Of a stretch of DNA of 64,000 bases, positions 19,643-27,622 are shown in pieces; position 1 is the first letter of the stretch; each line of letters opens with the position of its first letter. The DNA is from Neobacillus novalis NBRC 102450 (GTDB lineage Bacteria; Bacillota; Bacilli; Bacillales; Cytobacillaceae). The stretch spans positions 1 to 64,000 of the forward strand of contig NZ_BCVP01000005.1 in the NCBI RefSeq assembly GCF_001591805.1, in the 5' to 3' direction. The notes below the pieces were generated by a model. The model was not told the origin of the DNA. It saw nothing but the letters and a program-made list of their open reading frames with translations, and ran no database searches. The position numbers and the translations under genes are program-made.

Positions 19643-19962
19643 TGTTGTGTGTCACCATCCTTGGCATTGTGTCAACATCCCTGTCATCCTCTCAACATCC
19701 TAGGCACTCAGAATACCCCAATCCCCTGATACAACAATACTTCGTTTCAGAATGGTTGTCATCGTGAAGATTTCTTCAAATTGTATTTTAAAAGGAAATT
19801 CATTGTTTGGCATTAGCAAAGTATTATGCCATAATGCTTGGCGGAAGGAAATTCAAAACTTGGCACAAGAATAATAAATGATCAGTATCCATGGCAAAAT
19901 ATAATTCTATATATGGCACAGGAACAATTTACTTTCAAATTGCTTGGCAACGAATGTCATGA
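19643..19962 (+). repeat. transposon end with TnsB-type binding-site array
   Basis: Direct repeats of [T/A]TGGCA followed by an A-rich tail start at 19661, 19701, 19807, 19838, 19860, 19891, 19913 and 19944 (TTGGCG at 19838, TAGGCA at 19701). The last six are spaced 31, 22, 31, 22, 31 bp. Same-strand arrays of roughly 20-bp sites are the known layout of Tn7-family ends. Confidence 0.8.
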
Positions 19963-20130
19963 TTCATAAAGGTCGAATAGCCATACAAGTTAATCGAGCT
20001 TATTTTGGATGTGGAATTCTTTCCTAAATTAGTTTGTGTTGTATAATTAAAAATCCTATTTATTCCACAGAATGAAACAGAAAGTTTATTTTCTTCTTTT
20101 CAAAAATCAAATCGTTCAAATAAAAAGCAA

Positions 20131-20310
20131 CTACCTTAATTTTGGCAACTGCCTTACTTTTATTTCCATTCTTTTTAATAAAAACCTATTTGGGTTGTTT
20201 TTATTGTGATTATCATCTATTTTAGTATTCTTTAATAGGTCATTTATCTTTTTATTTGCTTCATTTTTGCCTATTTTTAGCATCAGATCATCAAACATGG
20301 CTACGGTTTC
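20131..20310 (-). CDS. small hypothetical protein, uncertain
   Basis: A lysine- and asparagine-rich reading frame; the 62-residue reading starts with a TTG at 20319 and an ATG lies at 20298, with GGAGG upstream. It contains ANKKINDLLKNTK and no recognisable domain. It lies between the transposon end and the SIR2 unit. It may be a remnant. Confidence 0.3.
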   Translation of the reverse strand, partial: ETVAMFDDLMLKIGKNEANKKINDLLKNTKIDDNHNKNNPNRFLLKRMEIKVRQLPKLR

Positions 20311-20364
20311 GACCTCCAAAAAATATTCTAGATTTGAAGAAATTCAACATCTTGTTGTATAATT

Positions 20365-20520
20365 TTAATTTTTCTCATCTACTTCTTTTTCCGCCTGTTT
20401 AAATTTCTCTTCGAATTCCTTCATTAATTTATTAAATATATCATCGAACGATTTAGACACATCTCCATACCCCAACAACAAATTTATATCTAATAGGTAT
20501 GAGATATCAGTATTATTCAT
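20365..20520 (-). CDS. small hypothetical protein, 51 aa, uncertain
   Basis: Reads from ATG 20520 and is strongly charged in its second half (EEKFKQAEKEVDEKN, likely helical). No good ribosome site is seen. The stretch 19963-20585 otherwise holds no supported gene. Confidence 0.3.
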   Translation of the reverse strand: MNNTDISYLLDINLLLGYGDVSKSFDDIFNKLMKEFEEKFKQAEKEVDEKN

Positions 20521-20591
20521 AGTACGGGGTTTGTTATAATAAGAATTGGAGTAAATAGCTAATAGTATAGAGAGATATTGGGGGAATGTTT

Positions 20592-21878
20592 TTGGAAAAG
20601 CAGCTTGTACCCGACTTCTTAGGAACTAAGTTTATTGATTATATTCATTTTAAGCGGTTCAAAGAGCTTATGAAAGAAAGACTTAATTATAAAAATAATA
20701 AGCCAAAGGATTTTATTAGTTTCTATTCTGCATATTTAGATGATCAGAAAAACAGGGATATAAATGCCGTATTATTTGAACATATTTTCTATGGACAATT
20801 AAAAAATATTACAGTTCATAAATTAATATTAACTAAAAAACCTAGCATTAAAGATTTTAAAAAAAATACTAAAAAATTGTTTGACTTCTTTCAAAGTGAT
20901 TCCATTCCTCCTAATGTGAAAAGGAAAATGTCGGAAGATGGCTTTTATGTTATGGACAGCTTCAATGTATCTGTAAAGGGAACAAAATTTTTGGCTGGAT
21001 ATGATTTTGTTGAGGATGAAGATAACGTAAAAAGTGCAAGGTTTTTAATTGGAAGAGTCGTTCCCCGAAAGAAAAAGGACGGGAAAATTAGAAACGAATA
21101 CTTATTGGCTGGTGTAGAAATTAATTTTGAAGAGAAAACGTGCCTCATTTTAAATCGGAACTTGACTGGAATTAATTTTGAAAGTGAGGAAGAAGAAGAC
21201 CTTGGTCATACCATAAAACAATTTCATGACTGGGTAAAGGAAAAAATATTTTTCCATTTTTCTCTTAAAACGAAGTTAGATGTAAAACAGGATCGTAAGG
21301 GTATGTATAGTTTATGCAAGATGCTCTTTGACCAACTTGTGTCTGAAGATCGAAATAAAATTAAAACTATGGCAGATAATGAAATAAGCAGTATGACTAA
21401 TCGCCTCTTTAAGAATTTAGATAAAATGGGTGAAAAGTCTAATAAAAAACAGAAGAGTGATTTCATAGAAAAAATTCACTCTTTATTATTAGGTATTTAT
21501 GTAAGTAACAATCTGGATGATGAAAAATTAGTCAAGAAGGCTAGGGACTTAGGCTTAATCGGCTTTCCGACTAAAATATCATATAAAAATGAAAAGGCAA
21601 ATAAAAGCTCAACTGGAACTTCTGCTGCACAAAATCCGATCGCTAGTTCTGACACCTTATATAGCCTATATACTGACTTTGAAAATGCAAAAGAGCTTCA
21701 GCAATGGTCAATGTCATGGTTTTACAAAATTGTGGATACGAATGATGTTGATGTAGTACAAACAACAATCTATACAACAACTGAACAATTTAGAATAATA
21801 TTTAAAGCTAGAAGGCATTTGAATAAGGAGTTTATATATCATGTCGTTAGAAACCTTGATAGCCACCGTCAGTACTGA
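20592..21878 (+). CDS. hypothetical protein upstream of the SIR2 gene (candidate defence partner)
   Basis: A soluble protein of about 428 residues that I cannot assign to a family. The first two thirds look like an alpha/beta domain, including YVMDSFNVSVKGTKFLAGYDF and FLIGRVVPRKKKDGKIRNEYLLAGVEINF. Then comes a lysine-rich helical part and a C-terminal tail. TTG at 20592 lies six bases after GGGGGA; ATG at 20586 abuts that site and is less likely. The gene overlaps the SIR2 gene by 38 bases, so the two are translationally coupled. A sensor or regulator role is inference only. Confidence 0.75.
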   Translation: MEKQLVPDFLGTKFIDYIHFKRFKELMKERLNYKNNKPKDFISFYSAYLDDQKNRDINAVLFEHIFYGQLKNITVHKLILTKKPSIKDFKKNTKKLFDFFQSDSIPPNVKRKMSEDGFYVMDSFNVSVKGTKFLAGYDFVEDEDNVKSARFLIGRVVPRKKKDGKIRNEYLLAGVEINFEEKTCLILNRNLTGINFESEEEEDLGHTIKQFHDWVKEKIFFHFSLKTKLDVKQDRKGMYSLCKMLFDQLVSEDRNKIKTMADNEISSMTNRLFKNLDKMGEKSNKKQKSDFIEKIHSLLLGIYVSNNLDDEKLVKKARDLGLIGFPTKISYKNEKANKSSTGTSAAQNPIASSDTLYSLYTDFENAKELQQWSMSWFYKIVDTNDVDVVQTTIYTTTEQFRIIFKARRHLNKEFIYHVVRNLDSHRQY

Positions 21879-23085
21879 TTTAGGAATAGATAAAAGTGAC
21901 ACAACCCGACTGCTATTTAATATGGTGGAAACAGTCGGTCGTCAAAAATTCACCTTACGTACTTTTGAAGGTGTTTTCAGCCCATTGCAAATTGATTTTT
22001 TTATAAAACGGACAACAGATTTTAACTTTCTTGATGTTCAAATTCATTATGAATGTTTTACGTACAATGATGACTCCATTGCATCAGATATAAAAGATAA
22101 TTGCAGATTTTGTAGAGAACCTATTGAGGGCAGTTTAAAACATGAAATTGAATACTTGTATGTATTAAAAGATATTTTTATAAATGAGATTAGAAATATG
22201 ATGAAAAATGTTTTACAAGAACATTATTTAGTATGGGATTATAAAAAAAATTTAGACATGCTTAAAAAAGAAAAAGATTTGCTAATTCCATTTATTGGTG
22301 CTGGGTTATCTATGCCATTTGGTCTTCCGAATTGGGGAGGATTGTTAGAGTTGCTTTCTGAAGAGAATCTGCCGAAATTACACCAAAAGGAAGCCTACAA
22401 AGAAATCATGGAATTAGGCGATTATTTAGAAGCTCTTGATTATTTGCGAAAAGTTTCCCCCTATATATCGACAGAAGAACAAATACAAGAAGAGATTAGT
22501 GGCATAATTGAAAAAGAAAAAAATTTAAATATCCTTGATGAAAATCATAATTATTTTGATTTGTTAAAGCTAAATTCAAATTTTTATATAACTACCAATT
22601 ATGATTTATGCATAAGTGACTTTCTGAGCAGGGAACATGAATATACAGTGCCGTTAACAATCAAAGAAGTTCAAAATCCAAAAAAGTTAATGCAAGGTCA
22701 AAATCAAGTCATCCATTTACACGGTCATGTGAAAAAGTTGGAAACCATGATTGCTTCAAAGAAGAGTTATCAAGATTTGTATAAAGATGAAAAGTTTCAT
22801 CTGTTGTTGGCGTCTATTATAGGTAATCGCCCTCTATTATTTATTGGATTTTCATTCTCTGACGAATTCTTTCAGGATTTATATAGGAAGTTAAATGCAA
22901 CGTTAAAAACTTATCATTATATTGTGCTTATTAATCCTGAGCTTAAAGATGTAAAAAAATTCATTGAAGATAACATTAAAGTAATTGGGCTTAATGTAAA
23001 AATAAATGATAAAGGAAAGACTGACTATAAAGACTACGTAATAGCACTACGATCATTAATTAATTATTTAATTGATGATAACTGA
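21841..23085 (+). CDS. SIR2-like domain protein (putative NADase effector)
   Basis: 414 residues. The SIR2 domain fills about 140-414: FIGAGLSMPFG (GAG at 153-155), ITTNYD (251-255), HLHGH (292-296) and GFSFSD (336-341), so the residues used for NAD cleavage in antiphage SIR2 proteins are present. The N-terminal 130 residues are an unrecognised domain with CRFC at 88-91 and a histidine at 101, perhaps part of a metal site. The ATG at 21841 follows AAGGAG and lies inside the upstream gene. An abortive-infection role is inferred from the SIR2 family and the transposon setting. Confidence 0.85.
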   Translation: MSLETLIATVSTDLGIDKSDTTRLLFNMVETVGRQKFTLRTFEGVFSPLQIDFFIKRTTDFNFLDVQIHYECFTYNDDSIASDIKDNCRFCREPIEGSLKHEIEYLYVLKDIFINEIRNMMKNVLQEHYLVWDYKKNLDMLKKEKDLLIPFIGAGLSMPFGLPNWGGLLELLSEENLPKLHQKEAYKEIMELGDYLEALDYLRKVSPYISTEEQIQEEISGIIEKEKNLNILDENHNYFDLLKLNSNFYITTNYDLCISDFLSREHEYTVPLTIKEVQNPKKLMQGQNQVIHLHGHVKKLETMIASKKSYQDLYKDEKFHLLLASIIGNRPLLFIGFSFSDEFFQDLYRKLNATLKTYHYIVLINPELKDVKKFIEDNIKVIGLNVKINDKGKTDYKDYVIALRSLINYLIDDN

Positions 23086-23470
23086 AAATTGGTTATCATA
23101 CCCTTATTGAAAATATTAAATTGTTCAAAGAAGACGAAATAATACGAAGGATATATTTTGAATGGCTAAATTAATCAAAGTTTACGTCAATTTATTAGGG
23201 GCTTAATGATTGAGATCGTTAATATTAGAGCATGGTTTCACTTGTAGCGTCTTATGTAATTGAAGAGAATATTAAATTAAATAAAAAAATCCTACATATT
23301 TTTTTTATCAATTTGCACAGTACTTTATTTAAACGAGTTAGGTTACTGAATCTTTTTCAAATCTAAATAAATGTTTATTCACTTATCAAGTTGATCCATA
23401 TTAAGAAGAAGAAGACTGTTAAGAACTTATTATTTTGCTTTAATCTATATTGCTTGTTAATTGAGAATAC
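23086..23470. other. AT-rich intergenic stretch
   Basis: No gene, repeat core or clear hairpin is seen between the SIR2 gene and the terminator at 23471. Confidence 0.5.
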
Positions 23471-23515
23471 AAAAAAACAAAGGAACTTTGATTTTTTAAG
23501 TCCTTTGTTTTTTTG
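23471..23515. terminator. bidirectional terminator
   Basis: AAAAAAACAAAGGA and TCCTTTGTTTTTTT form a stem with A- and T-tracts on both sides, serving the SIR2 operon on the plus strand and the JAB pair on the minus strand. Confidence 0.85.
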
Positions 23516-23530
23516 CAAAGCTTATTTATT

Positions 23531-23710
23531 TTATCTTTCTCTGGCTTGTCGCTTATCTTCATTAATTATATCAACCAAATATTGTAAAGTTTCTGGATTT
23601 GTACATTTATCTTCTACATCTAAACTATTAATTACCTTTGTTAGTATTTCAACTGTTACAAAGTCGTATTCTTCAAAAAGATCCTTTTTAATGTTTTCTT
23701 TCCCGTTCAT
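23531..23710 (-). CDS. small acidic protein paired with JAB gene, 59 aa
   Basis: Reads MNGKENIKKDLFEEYDFVTV at its start, then two further helices; no family recognised. The ribosome site GAGAGGAG lies inside the end of the JAB gene, and the start is three bases after its stop codon, so the two are coupled. It might bind or regulate the JAB protein. Confidence 0.7.
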   Translation of the reverse strand: MNGKENIKKDLFEEYDFVTVEILTKVINSLDVEDKCTNPETLQYLVDIINEDKRQARER

Positions 23711-23712
23711 TT

Positions 23713-24258
23713 TTAAATCACTCCTCTCAGTGTTGAATATTTCAAATTAAAACTTGAAGAATTCATAGTCCAAAATTTATGTAGCCATGGATTTATTTTT
23801 TGAATTATTTGGTCTAACTCCTTATTTTCTATTTCTTCTATTAACTGTTTCTTAAATAATGCTGCCATCCTGCTTGAATCATGAAAATTCGTAACACCTA
23901 TTTTCCCCATTAAATGCAAATCCCCATTCTTCCCGATTACTATAACATTCTTCAATTGGTGATAGTCCAATAAATGCTTAATATCTGGCGGAGAAAAGGA
24001 CGAACTATCTGGATGAGTATGTATGTGAACATATTGTTTATCTTTTTCCATTAAATCAAAATGTTCTTGTACTTTTATTTCACCATATTTTCCAGCTAAT
24101 CTTCTGCCGAGTATTTCCCCACTTTGATAATTCAATAAAGTTGCATACTCAATATTATCTTTCAGGGTTTCAGACTTAAGTTCCTTCAATATATTTAATA
24201 ATTGATTTTTTATGTGATTTAATCCGTGTACTTCAAAAGCAAATTCAATTGATGTCAT
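23713..24258 (-). CDS. JAB/MPN-domain putative metallopeptidase
   Basis: 181 residues with a JAMM-type zinc site: HIHTHPDSSSFSPPD (H-x-H-P then S and D), with a glutamate upstream in GEILGRRLAG. Such domains remove ubiquitin-like or other C-terminal tags, and some occur in antiphage or toxin systems; the substrate here is unknown. ATG 24258 has AAAAGGA upstream and is preferred over ATG 24270, which overlaps that site. It forms a pair with the 59-residue gene downstream. Confidence 0.75.
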   Translation of the reverse strand: MTSIEFAFEVHGLNHIKNQLLNILKELKSETLKDNIEYATLLNYQSGEILGRRLAGKYGEIKVQEHFDLMEKDKQYVHIHTHPDSSSFSPPDIKHLLDYHQLKNVIVIGKNGDLHLMGKIGVTNFHDSSRMAALFKKQLIEEIENKELDQIIQKINPWLHKFWTMNSSSFNLKYSTLRGVI

Positions 24259-24270
24259 TTTTTTAATCAT

Positions 24271-24581
24271 CCTTTTTTAGAATAACAATATAATACTTTA
24301 ATTTTTCGTCAACTTTTTCATTGAATGGAAATTGCAAACATTAAAGAGGCAGAGCATTATGACAGATTTATGGTTCAATCCTTCTTTTATTATGTTGAAC
24401 TACTAAGGCTTAATTGCATTATGCAGAACCGCGAGGAAGTTAAAAAAGAAGATGATTATTTGGGCAAAGAAAAAGATAAAGCTGGTCATAATCAATTTGA
24501 CCCTCTTTACCCTTTTTAGTGCATGTTTTCCTAGATGTTCATTAGTTCACTTATATGATTTCAGAAAATGCACAAATAAGT
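24271..24581. other. intergenic stretch
   Basis: A plus-strand reading frame at 24325-24519 is open but has no ribosome site and no recognisable fold; I do not call it a gene. No repeats seen. Confidence 0.4.
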
Positions 24582-25094
24582 TTAGACTTTGCTAAACACT
24601 TTTAGTAATCTGTTTCTTTTAGACCAATCGTAAATATAATTCTTTATTTCTTCAACCCTTGCATCTGAATTTGTTTTACCGTTTCTTTTTCCTACCAATG
24701 AATCCATTTTCAAAATATCACCAATAATGTTTTCAGAATCAGGATATTCATAAGTATCATTATACCCTGGGTTCAACCAATGCAAATAAATATAATAATC
24801 ATTTTCATGAAAATACTTCAATGTATTTAAAGCTTCTTTTTTGAATTGTATTGAACATAACACAATTTCTGGGTTATAGTTCACCTGAATAATTTCCTCA
24901 ACTTTTTTCCCGCGTTCTTGCGGTGATCCATTAATGAGAAAAACATTGGTGTATTCACAATTCTGTCCAACTTCGAGTCTTCTTTCTGACTTTTGAGCAG
25001 TTCTAATGTTCTTATCATTAAATAGTTTTTTCCATGTTTCTGATTTCCCAGAATTCCTATGCCCGATGACTGCTACCAATAACTTTTTTGCCAT
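24582..25094 (-). CDS. P-loop NTPase, hypothetical
   Basis: 170 residues with Walker A GHRNSGKS at 11-18, then alternating strands and helices (NVFLINGSPQERGKKVEEI, EIVLCSIQF) as in small GTPase- or kinase-like folds. No signal peptide. Function unknown; it stands alone in the defence-like part of the transposon cargo. Confidence 0.75.
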   Translation of the reverse strand: MAKKLLVAVIGHRNSGKSETWKKLFNDKNIRTAQKSERRLEVGQNCEYTNVFLINGSPQERGKKVEEIIQVNYNPEIVLCSIQFKKEALNTLKYFHENDYYIYLHWLNPGYNDTYEYPDSENIIGDILKMDSLVGKRNGKTNSDARVEEIKNYIYDWSKRNRLLKVFSKV

Positions 25095-25261
25095 GACCTT
25101 CCTCCTAATACATTATAGTACTACTCTATGATTTATTTATTTAATAAAGAACACTTTATTATGGAATGACATTTTCAAATATATAACTAATAAAAACTCA
25201 TCGTAATCTGGTATAATATTAGAAAAGTTTACAAAAATATCTATTTTTTAGGAGGATAGAC

Positions 25262-25444
25262 ATGCTTGCTAAGCCGTCGCCAAGTGGGATTGAAAATATA
25301 GATCAATTACTAGAAAAGCTTTTAAGAGGAAAAAGAAATGAGCTTGAAGCTTTTTTAACAGGAGTCAAGATTAATGAAAGATTACTTGGTACAGAGTCAA
25401 AGTTAATTTTGTTATGCTTTTTTCTGGGTTTTGACCTTTTTTAA
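25262..25444 (+). CDS. small hypothetical protein, 60 aa, possibly 3'-truncated
   Basis: ATG at 25262 follows TTTAGGAGGATAGAC, an excellent ribosome site. The first 45 residues (IENIDQLLEKLLRGKRNELEAF) are helical and charged. The tail LILLCFFLGFDLF is coded by bases (25390-25444) shared with the decayed repeat copies at 28.4 and 50.2 kb, so the original gene end may have been replaced. Confidence 0.5.
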   Translation: MLAKPSPSGIENIDQLLEKLLRGKRNELEAFLTGVKINERLLGTESKLILLCFFLGFDLF

Positions 25445-25466
25445 TTTTCATGGGAGTTGAATAAAG
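25438..25466 (+). repeat. terminal fragment of the long cassette repeat
   Basis: TTTAATTTTCATGGGAGTTG then AATAA is identical to bases near 28437-28464 and close to 50206-50225 and 55964-55983. Confidence 0.6.
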
Positions 25467-25467
25467 T

Positions 25468-25749
25468 TTATGGGTTATTCAAAAAACTATTTAATTTAAC
25501 CAACGCTTCACTTACTTCCTTTCTTAGTTGTTGTTCGGATATTTCAAAGGCAGTTTCTTCTCCAGGGAGGCATTCGTGCCAATAACAATCAACTGCTTCA
25601 AAAACTCCGTTTAAGATTTCGAATAGCGTGTTATCCATTCTTTCTGTCTCATTTTTAAATGTATTTAGATAACCACGTTCGAAATCCTTAACAGTAATTT
25701 CTTCATTAATAAAATCCTCCATTAACCTCTTATACTTATAAGCAAACAT
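25468..25749 (-). CDS. colicin-immunity-domain protein (bacterial self-protective immunity)
   Basis: 93 residues resembling the colicin-D-type immunity family (PF09204): YKRLMEDFINEEITVKDFERGYL at the N-terminus, FEILNGVFEAVDCYWHE in the middle and ISEQQLRKEVSEALVKL at the end. Such proteins bind and block a cognate tRNA-cleaving toxin. No toxin gene is nearby, so it is an orphan immunity gene. First protein unit of the cassette-like array. Confidence 0.7.
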   Translation of the reverse strand: MFAYKYKRLMEDFINEEITVKDFERGYLNTFKNETERMDNTLFEILNGVFEAVDCYWHECLPGEETAFEISEQQLRKEVSEALVKLNSFLNNP

Positions 25750-25799
25750 TTTTTTACCTCTTTTATTAATTTTCTTTCAATCAATTCTAATGATATTCC

Positions 25800-25900
25800 T
25801 TATTCAAGTAAAGTCCCGTTACTTGAATAAGAAAAAGGCTTAACTCCATATAAAAGTAAAGCACCCGTTTGTTTAAGTATATTCCTTCACAATCTTTTAT
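25800..25900 (+). repeat. cassette-boundary site
   Basis: Left core AGTCCCGTTACTTGAATAAG at about 25813-25832, right core GCACCCGTTTGTTTAAGTAT at 25861-25880, then ATTCCTTCACAATC. Confidence 0.8.
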
Positions 25901-25904
25901 ATAA

Positions 25905-25950
25905 GGGATGCTGCCACGTTTGTTCAATAAGGAGTTTCAGTCGTTAATTC
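25905..25950 (+). repeat. cassette-boundary site, compact variant
   Basis: GATGCTGCCACGTTTGTTCA then ATAAGG, with a weak right core CAGTCGTTAATT that supplies the stop codon region of the gene ending at 25944. Confidence 0.6.
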
Positions 25951-26237
25951 ATATGGACAATCACACCCATAGTCAATGCCAAAACAATCGCTCCAACAAT
26001 AAAAGCAGCTATATGTAATATAATCTTGTATCTCAACTTAGTTGTTTTTAGAGAAAAATATAATTTAAAAACAAAAAACAGAATAACCAAATTTATAGAT
26101 GACTCAAATAAAGCTGGAAGAAGCCTATTATTAATAGAGAAGGTTGGGTCATATACATACTCTCTAAACACAATATCATTCGCAATACCCATATATGTTA
26201 GTATGACTTGATAAATGAAAAACTTAAGGTTGTTCAT
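25944..26237 (-). CDS. small membrane protein, 97 aa
   Basis: Three hydrophobic segments (about residues 5-20, 42-62 and 70-92). Its stop codon lies in the adjoining repeat, as for other units of the array. No family recognised. Confidence 0.65.
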   Translation of the reverse strand: MNNLKFFIYQVILTYMGIANDIVFREYVYDPTFSINNRLLPALFESSINLVILFFVFKLYFSLKTTKLRYKIILHIAAFIVGAIVLALTMGVIVHMN

Positions 26238-26390
26238 TTTATTAACCTCGTATTCAGAACCACTAAAATTCTTTCGTCGATTTCATAATTTGTCAGTTTC
26301 AATTCAACACCTCTTGGCTGGATTTCAATAATGTACCGTATACTTTAATTACATTTTACTATATATCCCCAATTTTTCAGTGAACTCTTA

Positions 26391-26440
26391 TTGAACTAAA
26401 CTGTCCGTTAGCGTGAGTACATTTTTTCACAAACTTCATT
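26391..26440 (+). repeat. cassette-boundary site, compact single-core form
   Basis: TTGAACTAAACTGTCCGTTA followed by GCGTGAGTACATTTTTTCACAAAC. The left arm and right tail are joined without the central hairpin. Confidence 0.7.
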
Positions 26441-26965
26441 TCATCTTAACATATATATCCAATTATAACGTACATTCAAGCATTTTTGTAAGACAATTTG
26501 TATATCAAATTAAGGGTAAAATTGTAGGGGTACAACAGCCATTGTACCCCTACAATTTGGGGTGCATTTTCCTATACAAATTTTTATGTAATTTCCGCAC
26601 AAATGGCATTTGTATTTGCTCATTCAAATAGAGCCACCTCGATCACGAAATCGTAAGTCACTCAATTTCCAGTTTGAGCACGCCATGATTTGGAGTGAGA
26701 GGTATGATAGGCTCACTGCCGACTCGAAACACCTTGGTGTCTCGGCTTTCGAGCAAAATCATACCTCTGGAGGCTCCATGTCAAGGCATTCCAGATTTTC
26801 CAGTATCAAAAGGACAAGTGGTTCACTTTTTGATGATCGGAGTGGCTCAAAATGCAGTTAGCAAAAACAGCATTATACCAATAAAAGATGAGTGTCAATT
26901 TTATATGCAAATTGGCACTCATTTTAACATACATTTTTAATGTTTGTGATAGGAAACGAAACCCG
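26441..26965. other. non-coding block with several strong hairpins
   Basis: No supported gene. Perfect 17-bp inverted repeat at 26519-26535/26542-26558 (arm TTGTACCCCTACAATTT), a 10-11-bp pair AGAGGTATGAT/ATCATACCTCT at about 26698 and 26756, and a 14-bp pair at 26888-26901/26909-26922 (ATGAGTGTCAATTT with one mismatch). Open frames here are artefacts of the repeats. A structured RNA or remnant of a mobile element is possible. Confidence 0.45.
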
Positions 26966-27076
26966 ATAGTAATTAGGTAACGGGTTTACTTGTGGGGTGC
27001 AAAAGAGTAAATCGCAATTAATATCTAACTATTAATCGCAATTGTTTCACCTATGAATTCACAATATAATTCACAG

Positions 27077-27108
27077 AAAAAAGGCTTGGATTTTTCTCCA
27101 AGCCTTGT
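27077..27108 (-). terminator. terminator of the DUF7674-like gene
   Basis: On the minus strand AAGGCTTGGA-GAAAAA-TCCAAGCCTT followed by TTTTC, eight bases beyond the stop codon. Confidence 0.85.
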
Positions 27109-27115
27109 TACATAA

Positions 27116-27613
27116 TTATTTGTATTTTTTACCATTCTTGGCATCTCTCCGTTGTTTCTTTGTTCGTTTTTTCGAGGATTCCAATGATGTATTCAACTGG
27201 GGGCTTTTGGGTCTTTCATTGAATAACTTCCCTGACCAAAAATCAAAAAGATAGTTCCACCACTGCAAAGACTCTGGTTTCAAATATTTAACAAAAAAAT
27301 CGTGCTCCTGTTTGTCAGTGAGGCTAAGGTGAATATCTTCCAAAAGTCCAATCGTTGCCAATTCTTTAACAAATTCATCACCTTGTATGTGTAAAAGCTC
27401 GATCACTTCAAAAACAGCTTCGAATTCTTCAGTTTCGTTAAGTTTATATATTTCAATTATATGATTAGCAAAATCAGCAACATCTATATAAAGTAATTGC
27501 TCATCCCCATCTTCATAATTTTCTTCTAAATATTTTTCCCATCTTTCAGAGTATGAAGGACAAGCACTTAATAACAGACCCATAACTTGTTCTTTTGTTA
27601 TTCCCTTTTCCAA
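27116..27613 (-). CDS. DUF7674-like protein, probable immunity-type
   Basis: 165 residues, acidic, no signal peptide. LLLSACPSYSERWEKYLEENYED near the N-terminus and the later VADFANHIIEIYKLNETEEF and FEVIELLHIQGDEFVKEL resemble DUF7674 proteins often found among immunity-like genes. The C-terminal 25 residues are strongly basic (SSKKRTKKQRRDAKNGKKYK), perhaps contacting nucleic acid. TTG at 27613 after GAGGTG is preferred to GTG 27622. It lies alone inside an inverted-repeat-bounded unit with its own terminator. Confidence 0.6.
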   Translation of the reverse strand: MEKGITKEQVMGLLLSACPSYSERWEKYLEENYEDGDEQLLYIDVADFANHIIEIYKLNETEEFEAVFEVIELLHIQGDEFVKELATIGLLEDIHLSLTDKQEHDFFVKYLKPESLQWWNYLFDFWSGKLFNERPKSPQLNTSLESSKKRTKKQRRDAKNGKKYK

Positions 27614-27622
27614 CCTTATCAC

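Noticed and set aside
19807..19962. TGGCA repeats considered as plasmid replication iterons
   Set aside because: No rep gene nearby, and the block lies exactly at the breakpoint of comGA next to Tn7-type genes further in, so a transposon end explains it better.
24325..24519. Possible 64-residue gene
   Set aside because: No ribosome site before the first start codon and no recognisable pattern; left as intergenic.
26610..26940. Overlapping plus-strand reading frames
   Set aside because: They lie over inverted repeats and lack ribosome sites; composition fits structured non-coding DNA.
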